This document shows positions 1 through 6,594 of a stretch of 14,527 nt of DNA, piece by piece. The DNA is taken from NCBI GenBank assembly GCA_964292325.1, contig CAXYVG010000087.1, forward strand, positions 1 through 14,527, in the 5' to 3' direction. The position numbers and the translations under genes are program-made. Source of the stretch: CTSoil-075 sp964292325 (lineage in GTDB: Bacteria > Bacillota > Negativicutes > DSM-13327). Under the pieces are notes generated by a model. The model saw nothing but the letters and a program-made list of their open reading frames with translations. It was not told where the DNA came from and did not search any database. How positions within the stretch are numbered: position 1 is the first letter of the stretch; each line of letters starts with the position of its first letter.

Positions 1-64
1 GCGCAGACCGAAGTCTTAGTTGCCCTTACTTAGAATCAAGAAAGTGTTATACTTTCTGATTCCG
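1..64 (+). repeat. Structured interspersed repeat, copy A (left end cut by window)
   Basis: This stretch aligns without gaps to 11101-11164; I count 50 of 64 identical positions. It folds as a 4-bp hairpin (AGAC 5-8 with GTCT 13-16) followed by a longer one: GAATC 33-37 with GATTC 58-62, a bulged A38, then AGAAAGT 39-45 with ACTTTCT 51-57 around the loop GTTAT. Most differences from the other copy preserve pairing. It lies just beyond the spoVS terminator. The upstream part, which in copy B is another hairpin, lies outside the window. Plus-strand orientation is inferred from wobble pairs; the function is unknown. Confidence 0.7.
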
Positions 65-65
65 C

Positions 66-95
66 TAAAAAACCTGTTTGCTTGGCAAACAGGTT
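66..95 (-). terminator. Rho-independent terminator after spoVS
   Basis: A perfect 10-bp stem (71-80 with 86-95, 5-nt loop) is followed on the minus strand by a run of T residues (66-70). It lies 18 bases beyond the spoVS stop codon and should end the spoVS transcript, immediately before repeat copy A. Confidence 0.9.
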
Positions 96-113
96 TCCGT
101 TGTCTCATAAAAC

Positions 114-374
114 TTATCGAGGTTCAACAATGAAACGAATTGCAGTGCGCTCCTCACCATCAATGAAAATTTCGGTAAAAGCAGGAATCGTGATCAAATT
201 AATACCATTAGGCGCAACAAATCCACGGGCAATCGCAACTGATTTTATCGCTTGATTGACCGCCCCAGCTCCCACTGCCTGAACTTCAGCAGTACCTCTT
301 TCTCTTAATACCGCAGCCAAAGCGCCTGCTACAGATTTAGGATTTGATTTTGCAGATACTTTTAGAACATCCAT
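114..374 (-). CDS. spoVS: Stage V sporulation protein S
   Basis: An 86-residue protein recognisable over its whole length as SpoVS, a small Alba-like (putative nucleic-acid-binding) protein; in Bacillus subtilis it affects septation and spore coat assembly. Visible hallmarks are the N-terminal VSAKSNPKSVAGALA, the central AVGAGAVNQAIKSVAIARGF and the C-terminal IDGEERTAIRFIVEPR. The length equals that of the Bacillus protein. The ATG has a strong ribosome site (AAAGGAGG, 7 bases away). It follows the radical SAM gene by 80 bp, has its own sigma-H-like promoter in that gap and its own terminator, so it is probably expressed independently at sporulation onset. SpoVS also occurs in some non-spore-formers, but here ylbJ supports a sporulating host. 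Confidence 0.96.
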   Translation of the reverse strand: MDVLKVSAKSNPKSVAGALAAVLRERGTAEVQAVGAGAVNQAIKSVAIARGFVAPNGINLITIPAFTEIFIDGEERTAIRFIVEPR

Positions 375-403
375 TATGTAACCTCCTTTTGGTATCAGGA
401 CTT

Positions 404-445
404 ACTATACTCTATAGTATTCTGCTTTTCGCTAATCATTCCTTA
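404..445 (-). promoter_or_regulatory. Sigma-H-like promoter of spoVS, with palindrome at the start site
   Basis: Read leftward, the -35 region has AAGGAATG (437-445), then an 11-bp spacer, then GCAGAATAC (417-425). This resembles the sigma-H consensus RNAGGAWWW, 11-12 bp, RNNGAATWW. A 6-3-6 palindrome (ACTATA, CTC, TATAGT, 404-418) covers the expected start site near 410. Bacillus spoVS is known to depend on sigma-H, which agrees. No good sigma-A promoter is visible in this gap. Confidence 0.55.
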
Positions 446-454
446 TTGACCAAA

Positions 455-1513
455 TTAAAGATGAAGTAACATTTTTTTATTGATTACATAACAAATACCT
501 TGACATTCAATCAAAATCTCATCGAGAGATTGACCATCTGCCTTTAGAGTAAGATGATCCATATTGTATATGCTCGTTAGCTTCTTAATATTACAATTAG
601 CTAGACCTCTAATTTTAGAAGTATCTCGAGAATGGTGATGAATGAGCATGGTCATGCGTTGCTGATTCGGTGCAATACTTTCCACTGCATGAGCCATCAT
701 CAGATAAAAAAGATAAGAATCTACCATTTCTCCGAAAGCAGGATGATAAGGACCAGCAAGTACTACATCATGACTCGAGAGGTCTTCTGTTGCCTGAAGT
801 CCTGTGCGAATGACGGGAATTTTATATTGCAGAAACAGTAGTTTTAAGAAAGCGGCACGTGCTGTCCCCATCAATAAAGATAGTGGCGTATACCTTCCAT
901 CATAATACATATCTGCTAACTTGGTATGAGCAATCACAACGGTAGGATAAATACGTATGAAGTTAGGAGCAAGCTGTAATACACCTCTAGCAGTAGTAAT
1001 TAAACTGCTCCAATCTTCACCTGGTAGTCCTGGCATTAATTGAATACCACACTGCAGTCCTAGCTTTTTAATAACAGCAACAGCTTGTATTACATCGCCA
1101 TAGGTATGACCTCTATCACTTGCTTTTAGAACTTCATTATCAAGAGATTGTACACCGAGCTCAATAATAGAAACTCCAAAGTCAATCAGATTTTGTACAA
1201 TCTCATCATTAATATAATCCGGCCGGGTAGACAAGCGAATGGCATGAATTCTTCCTCGCTGCAATGCGCTATATGCTGGCTTAAGTAACGCTTGCTGGAT
1301 GCTAGTATCAAGAGCCGTGAAGCTTCCACCATAAAAGGCCACTTCGATACGACGCTTCTCTGTTATTCTGGCTATATGTTGATCAATAATACCCGCTACT
1401 TCCGCAGGTGTTACTGGTGTTCCTCGACCAGTGATTTTTTGCTGATTACAAAATACACAGGCATGAGTACAACCATAATGAGGGATAAATATGGGAATAA
1501 TATAATGCTTCAT
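455..1513 (-). CDS. Radical SAM protein, Elp3-like catalytic core without acetyltransferase domain
   Basis: A 352-residue protein opening with a radical SAM cluster motif CTHACVFC (Cys15, Cys19, Cys22), which should bind the [4Fe-4S] cluster that cleaves S-adenosylmethionine. YGGSFTA (about 61-67), RLSTRPDYI and IELGVQSLD follow the order seen in the Elp3/MiaB-type radical SAM fold. Full Elp3 carries a C-terminal GNAT acetyltransferase domain; here the last 100 or so residues are unlike GNAT and hold a conserved-looking AGPYHPAFGEMVDSYLFY stretch. The substrate is unknown. The ATG follows a GGGGAGG ribosome site. It lies 67 bp after rnc, beyond that gene's terminator, with no clear promoter of its own, so read-through is plausible. 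Confidence 0.85.
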   Translation of the reverse strand: MKHYIIPIFIPHYGCTHACVFCNQQKITGRGTPVTPAEVAGIIDQHIARITEKRRIEVAFYGGSFTALDTSIQQALLKPAYSALQRGRIHAIRLSTRPDYINDEIVQNLIDFGVSIIELGVQSLDNEVLKASDRGHTYGDVIQAVAVIKKLGLQCGIQLMPGLPGEDWSSLITTARGVLQLAPNFIRIYPTVVIAHTKLADMYYDGRYTPLSLLMGTARAAFLKLLFLQYKIPVIRTGLQATEDLSSHDVVLAGPYHPAFGEMVDSYLFYLMMAHAVESIAPNQQRMTMLIHHHSRDTSKIRGLANCNIKKLTSIYNMDHLTLKADGQSLDEILIECQGICYVINKKMLLHL

Positions 1514-1537
1514 AACTGCCTCCCCAAAATGAACAAG

Positions 1538-1561
1538 AAAAGACTTGGCCTACGCCAAGTC
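1538..1561 (-). terminator. Terminator of the fab-rnc operon
   Basis: A perfect 8-bp stem (GACTTGGC 1542-1549 with GCCAAGTC 1554-1561, 4-nt loop) is followed on the minus strand by TTTTC. It begins about 20 bases after the rnc stop codon. The same hairpin is part of repeat copy C. Confidence 0.85.
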
Positions 1562-1585
1562 TTAGACCCAGGCAAAAGCCTTAGT
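1542..1585. repeat. Structured interspersed repeat, truncated copy C overlapping the rnc stop
   Basis: The order hairpin 1 (1542-1561), TTAGACCCAGG, hairpin 2 (AGGC 1570-1573, AAAA, GCCT 1578-1581), TTAGT matches copy B at 11076-11120 with one single-base gap. After TTAGT the similarity stops and rnc coding sequence begins. The last rnc codon and its TAA stop lie inside the repeat-like part. Hairpin 2 has a third base-pair combination, different from copies A and B but still fully paired. Confidence 0.6.
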
Positions 1586-2306
1586 CATTTATGATCTTTA
1601 GTTTAATTAGTGCCTGTTTCGCTGCGTGTTGTTCGGCTTCTTTTTTACTCTTCCCTAGCCCACTACCTAACTGATTGGAATTTACTATAACTGCTACGTT
1701 AAATAATTTATGATGGTCAGGACCACTCTCTTCTACAATTTCATAAATGATTTTACTGTCGGTTTGTTTTTGGATCACCTCTTGTAGCAACGTTTTATAG
1801 TCTTTTACATACTCACCACGTTCTACAGACAATAAATCAGCTTGAAGTTGTTGCAGTACAAAATGTGTAGCAGCTTCAAAACCATTATCCAAATAAATAG
1901 CACCAATGATTGCTTCAAAAGCATCTGCTAAAATCGAAGTTCGTTCACGACCGCCAGAACCCGCTTCTCCTTTTCCTAAAAATAGATATTCACCAACTCC
2001 AAGTTCTGCAGAGCAACGAGCCAAAGTTGGTTCACATACGATGACAGCTCTAGCTTTCGTTAGCTCTCCCTCAGGAAGAGTAGGAAATTGGCGAAATAAA
2101 TATTCACTTACTATTACATCAAGTATTGCATCACCTAGAAATTCTAATCGCTCATTATGCAAAATAGTTGCATTCTTGCATTCATTTGCATAAGAAGTAT
2201 GAGTAAGAGCTTGATGTAATAAAGTAAGTTTAGTAAAATGTAAGCCTAATTTAGCAGAAAACTTTCGTAATACATCCATTCTATGCTTATTTAGTATTTC
2301 ATTCAT
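1581..2306 (-). CDS. rnc: Ribonuclease III
   Basis: A 241-residue double-strand-specific endoribonuclease for rRNA and other RNA processing in the cytoplasm. The N-terminal catalytic domain shows the signature NERLEFLGDAILD (from residue 51, with acidic Glu52, Glu55 and Asp59) and LADAFEAIIGAIYLD (Asp128 and Glu131), the metal-binding set of the family. The C-terminal dsRNA-binding domain runs from about DYKTLLQEV (169) to the KKEAEQHAAKQALIKL helix. The ATG lies 6 bases after the fabF stop and has no obvious ribosome site, so translational coupling to fabF is likely. It is last in the fab operon, as in many Firmicutes where rnc follows acpP or fabF. The stop codon lies in a repeat-like sequence. 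Confidence 0.96.
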   Translation of the reverse strand: MNEILNKHRMDVLRKFSAKLGLHFTKLTLLHQALTHTSYANECKNATILHNERLEFLGDAILDVIVSEYLFRQFPTLPEGELTKARAVIVCEPTLARCSAELGVGEYLFLGKGEAGSGGRERTSILADAFEAIIGAIYLDNGFEAATHFVLQQLQADLLSVERGEYVKDYKTLLQEVIQKQTDSKIIYEIVEESGPDHHKLFNVAVIVNSNQLGSGLGKSKKEAEQHAAKQALIKLKIIND

Positions 2307-2312
2307 ATCAAA

Positions 2313-3554
2313 TTAGCTTTGAAATTTTTTCAATAAGATAGTCGCATTATGTCCACCAAAGCCGAAAGAATTGGATAATGCTACGTTGACTACTTGCTTG
2401 CGCGCTACATTTGGAACATAATCAAGGTCTAACTCTTCATCAGGATTCTCAAGATTAATAGTTGGCGGAATGATATCATTTTCTAAGGTTAAAGCCGTGA
2501 TAATGCCCTCAATTCCACCAGATGCGCCAAGCAAATGTCCAGTCATTGATTTCGTAGAGCTAACAGCGATTGTCGATGCATGAGCACCAAATAAGGTTTT
2601 GATTGCCATGGTTTCCAGTTTATCTCCTAAAAGAGTCGAAGTACCATGAGCATTAATATAATCCACATCTTCTGGCTTAATACCAGCATCTTTAAGAGCC
2701 ATTGCCATACATTTTGCTGCTCTTGCACCTTCAGGGGCAGGTGCAGTCATATGATAGGCATCCGCATTTGAACCATAACCAATTACCTCAGCATAGATGT
2801 GTGCTCCTCTTGCAGTGGCATGTTCTAACGATTCAAGAATAACAATACCTGCTCCTTCACCCATTACAAAACCATCACGGCCTTTATTAAAAGGACTAGA
2901 TGCTTTTTCTGGTTCATCATTGCGTGTAGACAACGCCTTCATCGAACAAAAACCAGCGATAGCAACCGGTGAAATAGCAGCTTCCGTACCGCCTGCAACC
3001 ATTACATCAGCGTCACCCCGTTGTATAACCTTAAACGCATCACCAATTGCATTGGTACCAGTTGCACAAGCAGTCGTTACCGAACTACAAGGACCTTGCA
3101 AACCAAAAGTAATGGAAGTTTGCCCAGCAGCCATATTTCCAATCATCATTGGTACAAAGAATGGACTTACGCGGCCTGGGCCTTTGTCAAATAAATTGCT
3201 GAACTGATCGTGTAATGTATCCATACCACCAATACCTGTACCAATCATAGTACCAATGCGTTCACGATCTTCCTTCTCAAGATCTATTTTTGAATCTTCA
3301 AAAGCCATTTTCGTAGCAGAAACTGCAAATTGAGTAAACCGATCCATTCGCTTTGCTTCTTTTTTGTCGATATATTGTGCTGGATCAAAATCAGTAACCT
3401 CACCAGCAATCTGCGTAGTATATTGACTTGCATCAAAGCGAGTGATTTTTTTAATACCCGATTTTCCAGCTATAAGAGATTGCCAAAAAGCATCTTTACC
3501 AATACCTATAGGTGTGATTGCACCTATTCCTGTAATTACAACTCGTTTTTTCAA
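2313..3554 (-). CDS. fabF: 3-oxoacyl-[acyl-carrier-protein] synthase II
   Basis: A condensing enzyme that elongates acyl-ACP with malonyl-ACP. With a TTG start at 3554 the protein has 413 residues, and the catalytic triad falls at Cys163 (in TTACATGTN), His303 (in NAHGTST) and His340 (in TGHLLGASG), exactly the Escherichia coli FabF positions. This supports the TTG start. The ribosome site GAGGTG lies 7 bases before it; a GTG two codons upstream, at 3560, abuts that site and is less likely. It lies 16 bp after the second FabK-like gene and 6 bp before rnc. The motif GFGGHNATILLKK closes the fold. Function is very secure. Confidence 0.97.
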   Translation of the reverse strand: MKKRVVITGIGAITPIGIGKDAFWQSLIAGKSGIKKITRFDASQYTTQIAGEVTDFDPAQYIDKKEAKRMDRFTQFAVSATKMAFEDSKIDLEKEDRERIGTMIGTGIGGMDTLHDQFSNLFDKGPGRVSPFFVPMMIGNMAAGQTSITFGLQGPCSSVTTACATGTNAIGDAFKVIQRGDADVMVAGGTEAAISPVAIAGFCSMKALSTRNDEPEKASSPFNKGRDGFVMGEGAGIVILESLEHATARGAHIYAEVIGYGSNADAYHMTAPAPEGARAAKCMAMALKDAGIKPEDVDYINAHGTSTLLGDKLETMAIKTLFGAHASTIAVSSTKSMTGHLLGASGGIEGIITALTLENDIIPPTINLENPDEELDLDYVPNVARKQVVNVALSNSFGFGGHNATILLKKFQS

Positions 3555-3570
3555 ATACACTCACCTCACG

Positions 3571-4518
3571 TTAATTTATTGTTTCAGCTTCCTCTAAGAT
3601 ATTTTTAAAAATGTCCTCAACAGATAGTATTTTATCTATTTTATGAATGTACTCACCAGTAAATACCAGTCCTGTTTCCACATCACCCTGTTGTGCACGA
3701 ATTAATGCTTTTATAATGCAAAAGTTCTTTAGGCAATGTTTTAAACATCCATCACAGACTTCAGGAGTTGGTGCCGCACTTTCAATAATTTTCTCTGCAA
3801 ATGGATTTCGCAATGCGCGACCAGGTAGCCCAACGGGACTATTGATTAGTACAATATCTTCTGCTGTGGCTTTTAAATAAAATTCTTTTAATGCCGGAGC
3901 GGCATTCGATTCAATACTGGCAGCAAACCGAGTTCCCATTTGCACACCATCTGCACCAAGTTTAAGTGTTGCTACAACATCTCTACCATTCATAACACCA
4001 CCGGCACCAATAACGGGGATTGTCACTGCTTTTTTGATATCGGGAATTAAAGAATGCATGGCCTGATCGGTTCCTAGATGTCCACCAGCTTCCTTACCTT
4101 CCACAATGACAGCTGCAGCTCCTAATTTTTCGGAAATTTTTGCTAACTTAACAGACGATACAATCGGTACAATCGGTGTGCCAGATTCTTTACCAAGACC
4201 AAAGACATCTCGGGAAAAACCTGCACCAGCAACTACGATATCAATACCTTCATCAATGGCTGTTTTTACAATACCAGCAAATTGCCTAGCGGCAACCATT
4301 ACATTGATTCCAATGATACCTTTTGTCAGAGAACGAGCCAAACGTATTTCTTTACGTAATTCGTCAAAACTCATACCAGAAGCAGCAATAAGTCCGATAC
4401 CACCAGCTTCCGCTACCGCAGCAGCTAAAGGCGCAGTAGAAATTCTAATTGCCATTCCACCTTGGATAATGGGCACACGGGCCACTAAATGACCTATTTT
4501 AAGTGTTGGAAGTTTCAA
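3571..4518 (-). CDS. Second FabK-like flavoprotein (nitronate monooxygenase family) with a four-cysteine motif
   Basis: A 315-residue FMN-dependent TIM-barrel protein of the nitronate monooxygenase/FabK family. Family marks are PIIQGGMA (16-23), AEAGGIGLIAA, GINVMV, EGKEAGGHLG with His147 at the position of the FabK catalytic histidine, GAGGVMNGRD and GVQMGTRF. It is a clear but distant relative of the FabK encoded at 6595-7536. Unlike that protein it carries Cys255, Cys258, Cys262 and Cys267 (CX2CX3CX4C) near the C-terminus, suggesting metal or Fe-S binding. The TTG start is set by GGAGG 9 bases upstream. It lies between acpP and fabF, so an acyl-ACP enoyl reductase or related redox role is plausible. 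Nitronate oxidation is the alternative; I cannot decide. Confidence 0.82.
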   Translation of the reverse strand: MKLPTLKIGHLVARVPIIQGGMAIRISTAPLAAAVAEAGGIGLIAASGMSFDELRKEIRLARSLTKGIIGINVMVAARQFAGIVKTAIDEGIDIVVAGAGFSRDVFGLGKESGTPIVPIVSSVKLAKISEKLGAAAVIVEGKEAGGHLGTDQAMHSLIPDIKKAVTIPVIGAGGVMNGRDVVATLKLGADGVQMGTRFAASIESNAAPALKEFYLKATAEDIVLINSPVGLPGRALRNPFAEKIIESAAPTPEVCDGCLKHCLKNFCIIKALIRAQQGDVETGLVFTGEYIHKIDKILSVEDIFKNILEEAETIN

Positions 4519-4556
4519 GTTACACTGCCTCCATTCGCTAGAACATGATATTTTAA

Positions 4557-4593
4557 GAAAGTCCCGCGAAAATCATTCTTTCACGGGACTTTC
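4557..4593 (-). terminator. Strong hairpin after acpP, partial terminator or processing site
   Basis: The two arms pair over 15 positions on the minus strand (14 Watson-Crick plus one G-U at 67/83) around a 7-nt loop (4572-4578). The 3' tail is only moderately U-rich (ACTTTCTTAAAA), so read-through into the downstream FabK-like gene, fabF and rnc is likely. On the plus strand the G-U becomes C-A, so the minus strand is the favoured reading. It starts 20 bases after the acpP stop and could set a higher acpP transcript level than the genes behind it. Confidence 0.7.
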
Positions 4594-4613
4594 CTTTTCT
4601 GAATACAAAAGAA

Positions 4614-4850
4614 TTATGCTTGCTTTTCTTTTTCTATGTATTCTACAGCATCTTTTACAGCTTTCATTTTTTCAGCTACTTCATCAGGAATCTCAATGTT
4701 AAATTCCTCTTCAAAGGCCATAATTAACTCAACAATGTCAAGAGAATCAGCACCTAAATCATCGATGAAAGTGGAATCCATGCTAACGTCAGCATCTTCA
4801 ACGCCAAGTTGTTCAACAGAAATTTGTTTAACTTTATCAAAAGTTGTCAC
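4614..4850 (-). CDS. acpP: Acyl carrier protein
   Basis: A small acidic carrier that holds growing acyl chains on a phosphopantetheine arm. From the GTG at 4850 it has 78 residues. Ser36 in GADSLDIVEL is the attachment site and matches the usual position. The helical pattern TTFDKVKQISVEQLG, DDLGADSLD, FEEEFNIEIPDE and AVEYIEKE is typical. An in-frame GTG at 4859 overlaps the ribosome site AAAGGAGG itself, so the start at 4850, 8 bases beyond that site, is preferred. It sits between fabG (30 bp upstream) and a strong hairpin. It is probably among the most highly expressed genes of the operon. Confidence 0.97.
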   Translation of the reverse strand: MTTFDKVKQISVEQLGVEDADVSMDSTFIDDLGADSLDIVELIMAFEEEFNIEIPDEVAEKMKAVKDAVEYIEKEKQA

Positions 4851-4880
4851 TCTATTCACCTCCTTTCAACAGGGTCTTTT

Positions 4881-5624
4881 TTACATTACCATACCACCAT
4901 CAACATTTAACGTTTGCCCAGTGATATAACTTGCTGCATCTGATACTAAAAACATAACTGCCTCTGCCACTTCTTCAGGATGCCCTAATCGAGCAGCTGG
5001 TATGTTACGAATAAACTCTTCTTTCACTTGGTCAGATAAGACGGCAGTCATATCTGAATCAATAAATCCTGGGGCAATTGCATTGACCGTGATACCTCTA
5101 GAAGCCAATTCTTTTGCCATTGATTTTGTAAATCCGATAACGCCAGCTTTAGTAGCAGCATAATTAGCTTGCCCAGCATTGCCCGTTAAGCCAACAACAG
5201 ATGCCATATTAATAATTTTGCCATATTTTTGTTTCATCATTACGCGAGAAACTGCTTTACTGCACATGAAAACACCTTTGAGATTTGTATTTATTACAGC
5301 ATCCCAATCTTCTTCTTTCATACGCATTAATAGATTGTCACGAGTAATGCCAGCATTATTAATTAAAATATCAATTCTCCCAAACGTATCTACCGCTTGT
5401 TTAATCATTGCTGCGACAGCCTCATCGTTGGCCACATCCGCTTGCACAATGATTGCTTGACCGCCGGCCGCTTCAATCGTAGCTTTAACCTCTTCAGCAG
5501 CAACTACATTACCAGCATAGTTAATCACCACTTTTGCGCCAGCTGTTGCTAAGGCAATTGCTACAGCACGTCCAATTCCCCGAGAACCACCAGTAACGAT
5601 TGCAACTTTTCCATCTAAAAGCAT
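4881..5624 (-). CDS. fabG: 3-oxoacyl-[acyl-carrier-protein] reductase
   Basis: An NADPH-dependent short-chain dehydrogenase that performs the first reduction of fatty acid elongation. From the ATG at 5624 it has 247 residues. The cofactor motif TGGSRGIGRA (11-20), NNAG (89-92) and the catalytic set Asn114, Ser142, Tyr155, Lys159 (in QANYAATKAG) are all present. The C-terminus GQTLNVDGGMVM is typical of FabG. A longer in-frame reading to 5651 would extend back into fabD. The ATG at 5624 has GGAGG 9 bases upstream and lies one base after the fabD stop, which implies tight coupling. Confidence 0.97.
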   Translation of the reverse strand: MLLDGKVAIVTGGSRGIGRAVAIALATAGAKVVINYAGNVVAAEEVKATIEAAGGQAIIVQADVANDEAVAAMIKQAVDTFGRIDILINNAGITRDNLLMRMKEEDWDAVINTNLKGVFMCSKAVSRVMMKQKYGKIINMASVVGLTGNAGQANYAATKAGVIGFTKSMAKELASRGITVNAIAPGFIDSDMTAVLSDQVKEEFIRNIPAARLGHPEEVAEAVMFLVSDAASYITGQTLNVDGGMVM

Positions 5625-5625
5625 T

Positions 5626-6570
5626 TTAACGAACCTCCGTGAAATAATCAAGAGTTTTTTCTAAAGAAATCATATCTTCCACATTAAAATGATCGACTTC
5701 TTTGGTAATTTTTTTCGTTAAAGCAGATAAAACTTTACCAGGTCCTACTTCAACAAAGGTGGTAGTACCAGACTTTATAATTTCAGCAATGCACTGTTCC
5801 CACTCTACAGGATGATCTGCTTGCTCGACTAAAGATTCTTTAATTGCCTGACCATTGGTAATGATTTGACCGTTGATATTCGCCACAACGGGTATCAATG
5901 CATCCTGTACATTGATCGCCTCTAATTCATGTGCTAATTTTTCTGCAGCCGGTTTCATCAGTGTACTATGAAAAGGTGCACTAACCGGTAGCATGACGGC
6001 ACGTTTTGCTCCTGCTGCTTTTAGCAGCTCAGCAGCTTTTTCTACTGCTAATTTCTTACCGGCAATTACAATTTGTCCAGGACAATTAAAGTTTACAGCT
6101 TGAACTGCGCCAAATTCAGCTTCCGCTTTATGGCATATATCCACCACCACATCACGTGCAAGACCTAAAATAGCAGCCATACTACCTTCGCCTAATGGAA
6201 CGGCCTCTTGCATCAATTGACCGCGTTTACGCACTAACTGTACGGCATCGCTAAATGATAAAGAGCCTGCTGCAACCAAAGCAGAATATTCTCCCAAACT
6301 ATGACCTGCTACAATTGTCGGTATAATACCATGTTCACGCAGCACACGATGACAAGCAATACTTACTGTCAATATGGCTGGTTGTGTATTAAATGTTTTG
6401 CGTAGTTCATCTTCCGGTCCATTAAAACACATATCTGTGATAGAAAAACCTAGTGCCTTATCAGCCTCATCAAATACCGCTTTTGCGACATCAAAACGCT
6501 CATATAAATCTTTTCCCATTCCTACCGTTTGTGATCCTTGGCCTGGAAAAATAAAAGCTATTTTTTTCAT
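5626..6570 (-). CDS. fabD: Malonyl-CoA:ACP malonyltransferase
   Basis: Transfers malonyl from CoA to acyl carrier protein, supplying extender units to FabH and FabF. The 314-residue protein has GQGSQ (10-14), the nucleophile motif GHSLGEYSALVAAG with His90-Ser91, Arg116 in VRKRG, and His201 in SAPFHSTLM, the complete acyltransferase set. The length is normal for FabD. The ATG has AAGG 6 bases upstream, within GGGAAGG. The gene lies 24 bp after fabK and 1 bp before fabG. Confidence 0.97.
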   Translation of the reverse strand: MKKIAFIFPGQGSQTVGMGKDLYERFDVAKAVFDEADKALGFSITDMCFNGPEDELRKTFNTQPAILTVSIACHRVLREHGIIPTIVAGHSLGEYSALVAAGSLSFSDAVQLVRKRGQLMQEAVPLGEGSMAAILGLARDVVVDICHKAEAEFGAVQAVNFNCPGQIVIAGKKLAVEKAAELLKAAGAKRAVMLPVSAPFHSTLMKPAAEKLAHELEAINVQDALIPVVANINGQIITNGQAIKESLVEQADHPVEWEQCIAEIIKSGTTTFVEVGPGKVLSALTKKITKEVDHFNVEDMISLEKTLDYFTEVR

Positions 6571-6594
6571 ATCATACCTTCCCTTTGTTTATCC

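Noticed and set aside
2797..3207. 136-residue open frame on the plus strand
   Set aside because: It is antisense to the catalytic region of fabF, with no family resemblance and no ribosome site evident; a shadow of a conserved gene.
4106..4492. 128-residue open frame on the plus strand
   Set aside because: It is antisense to the FabK-like gene, with low-complexity Ala/Ile/Pro composition typical of shadow frames.
5625..5651. In-frame 9-residue N-terminal extension of FabG overlapping fabD
   Set aside because: The ATG at 5624 has a proper ribosome site and gives the normal FabG N-terminus and length.
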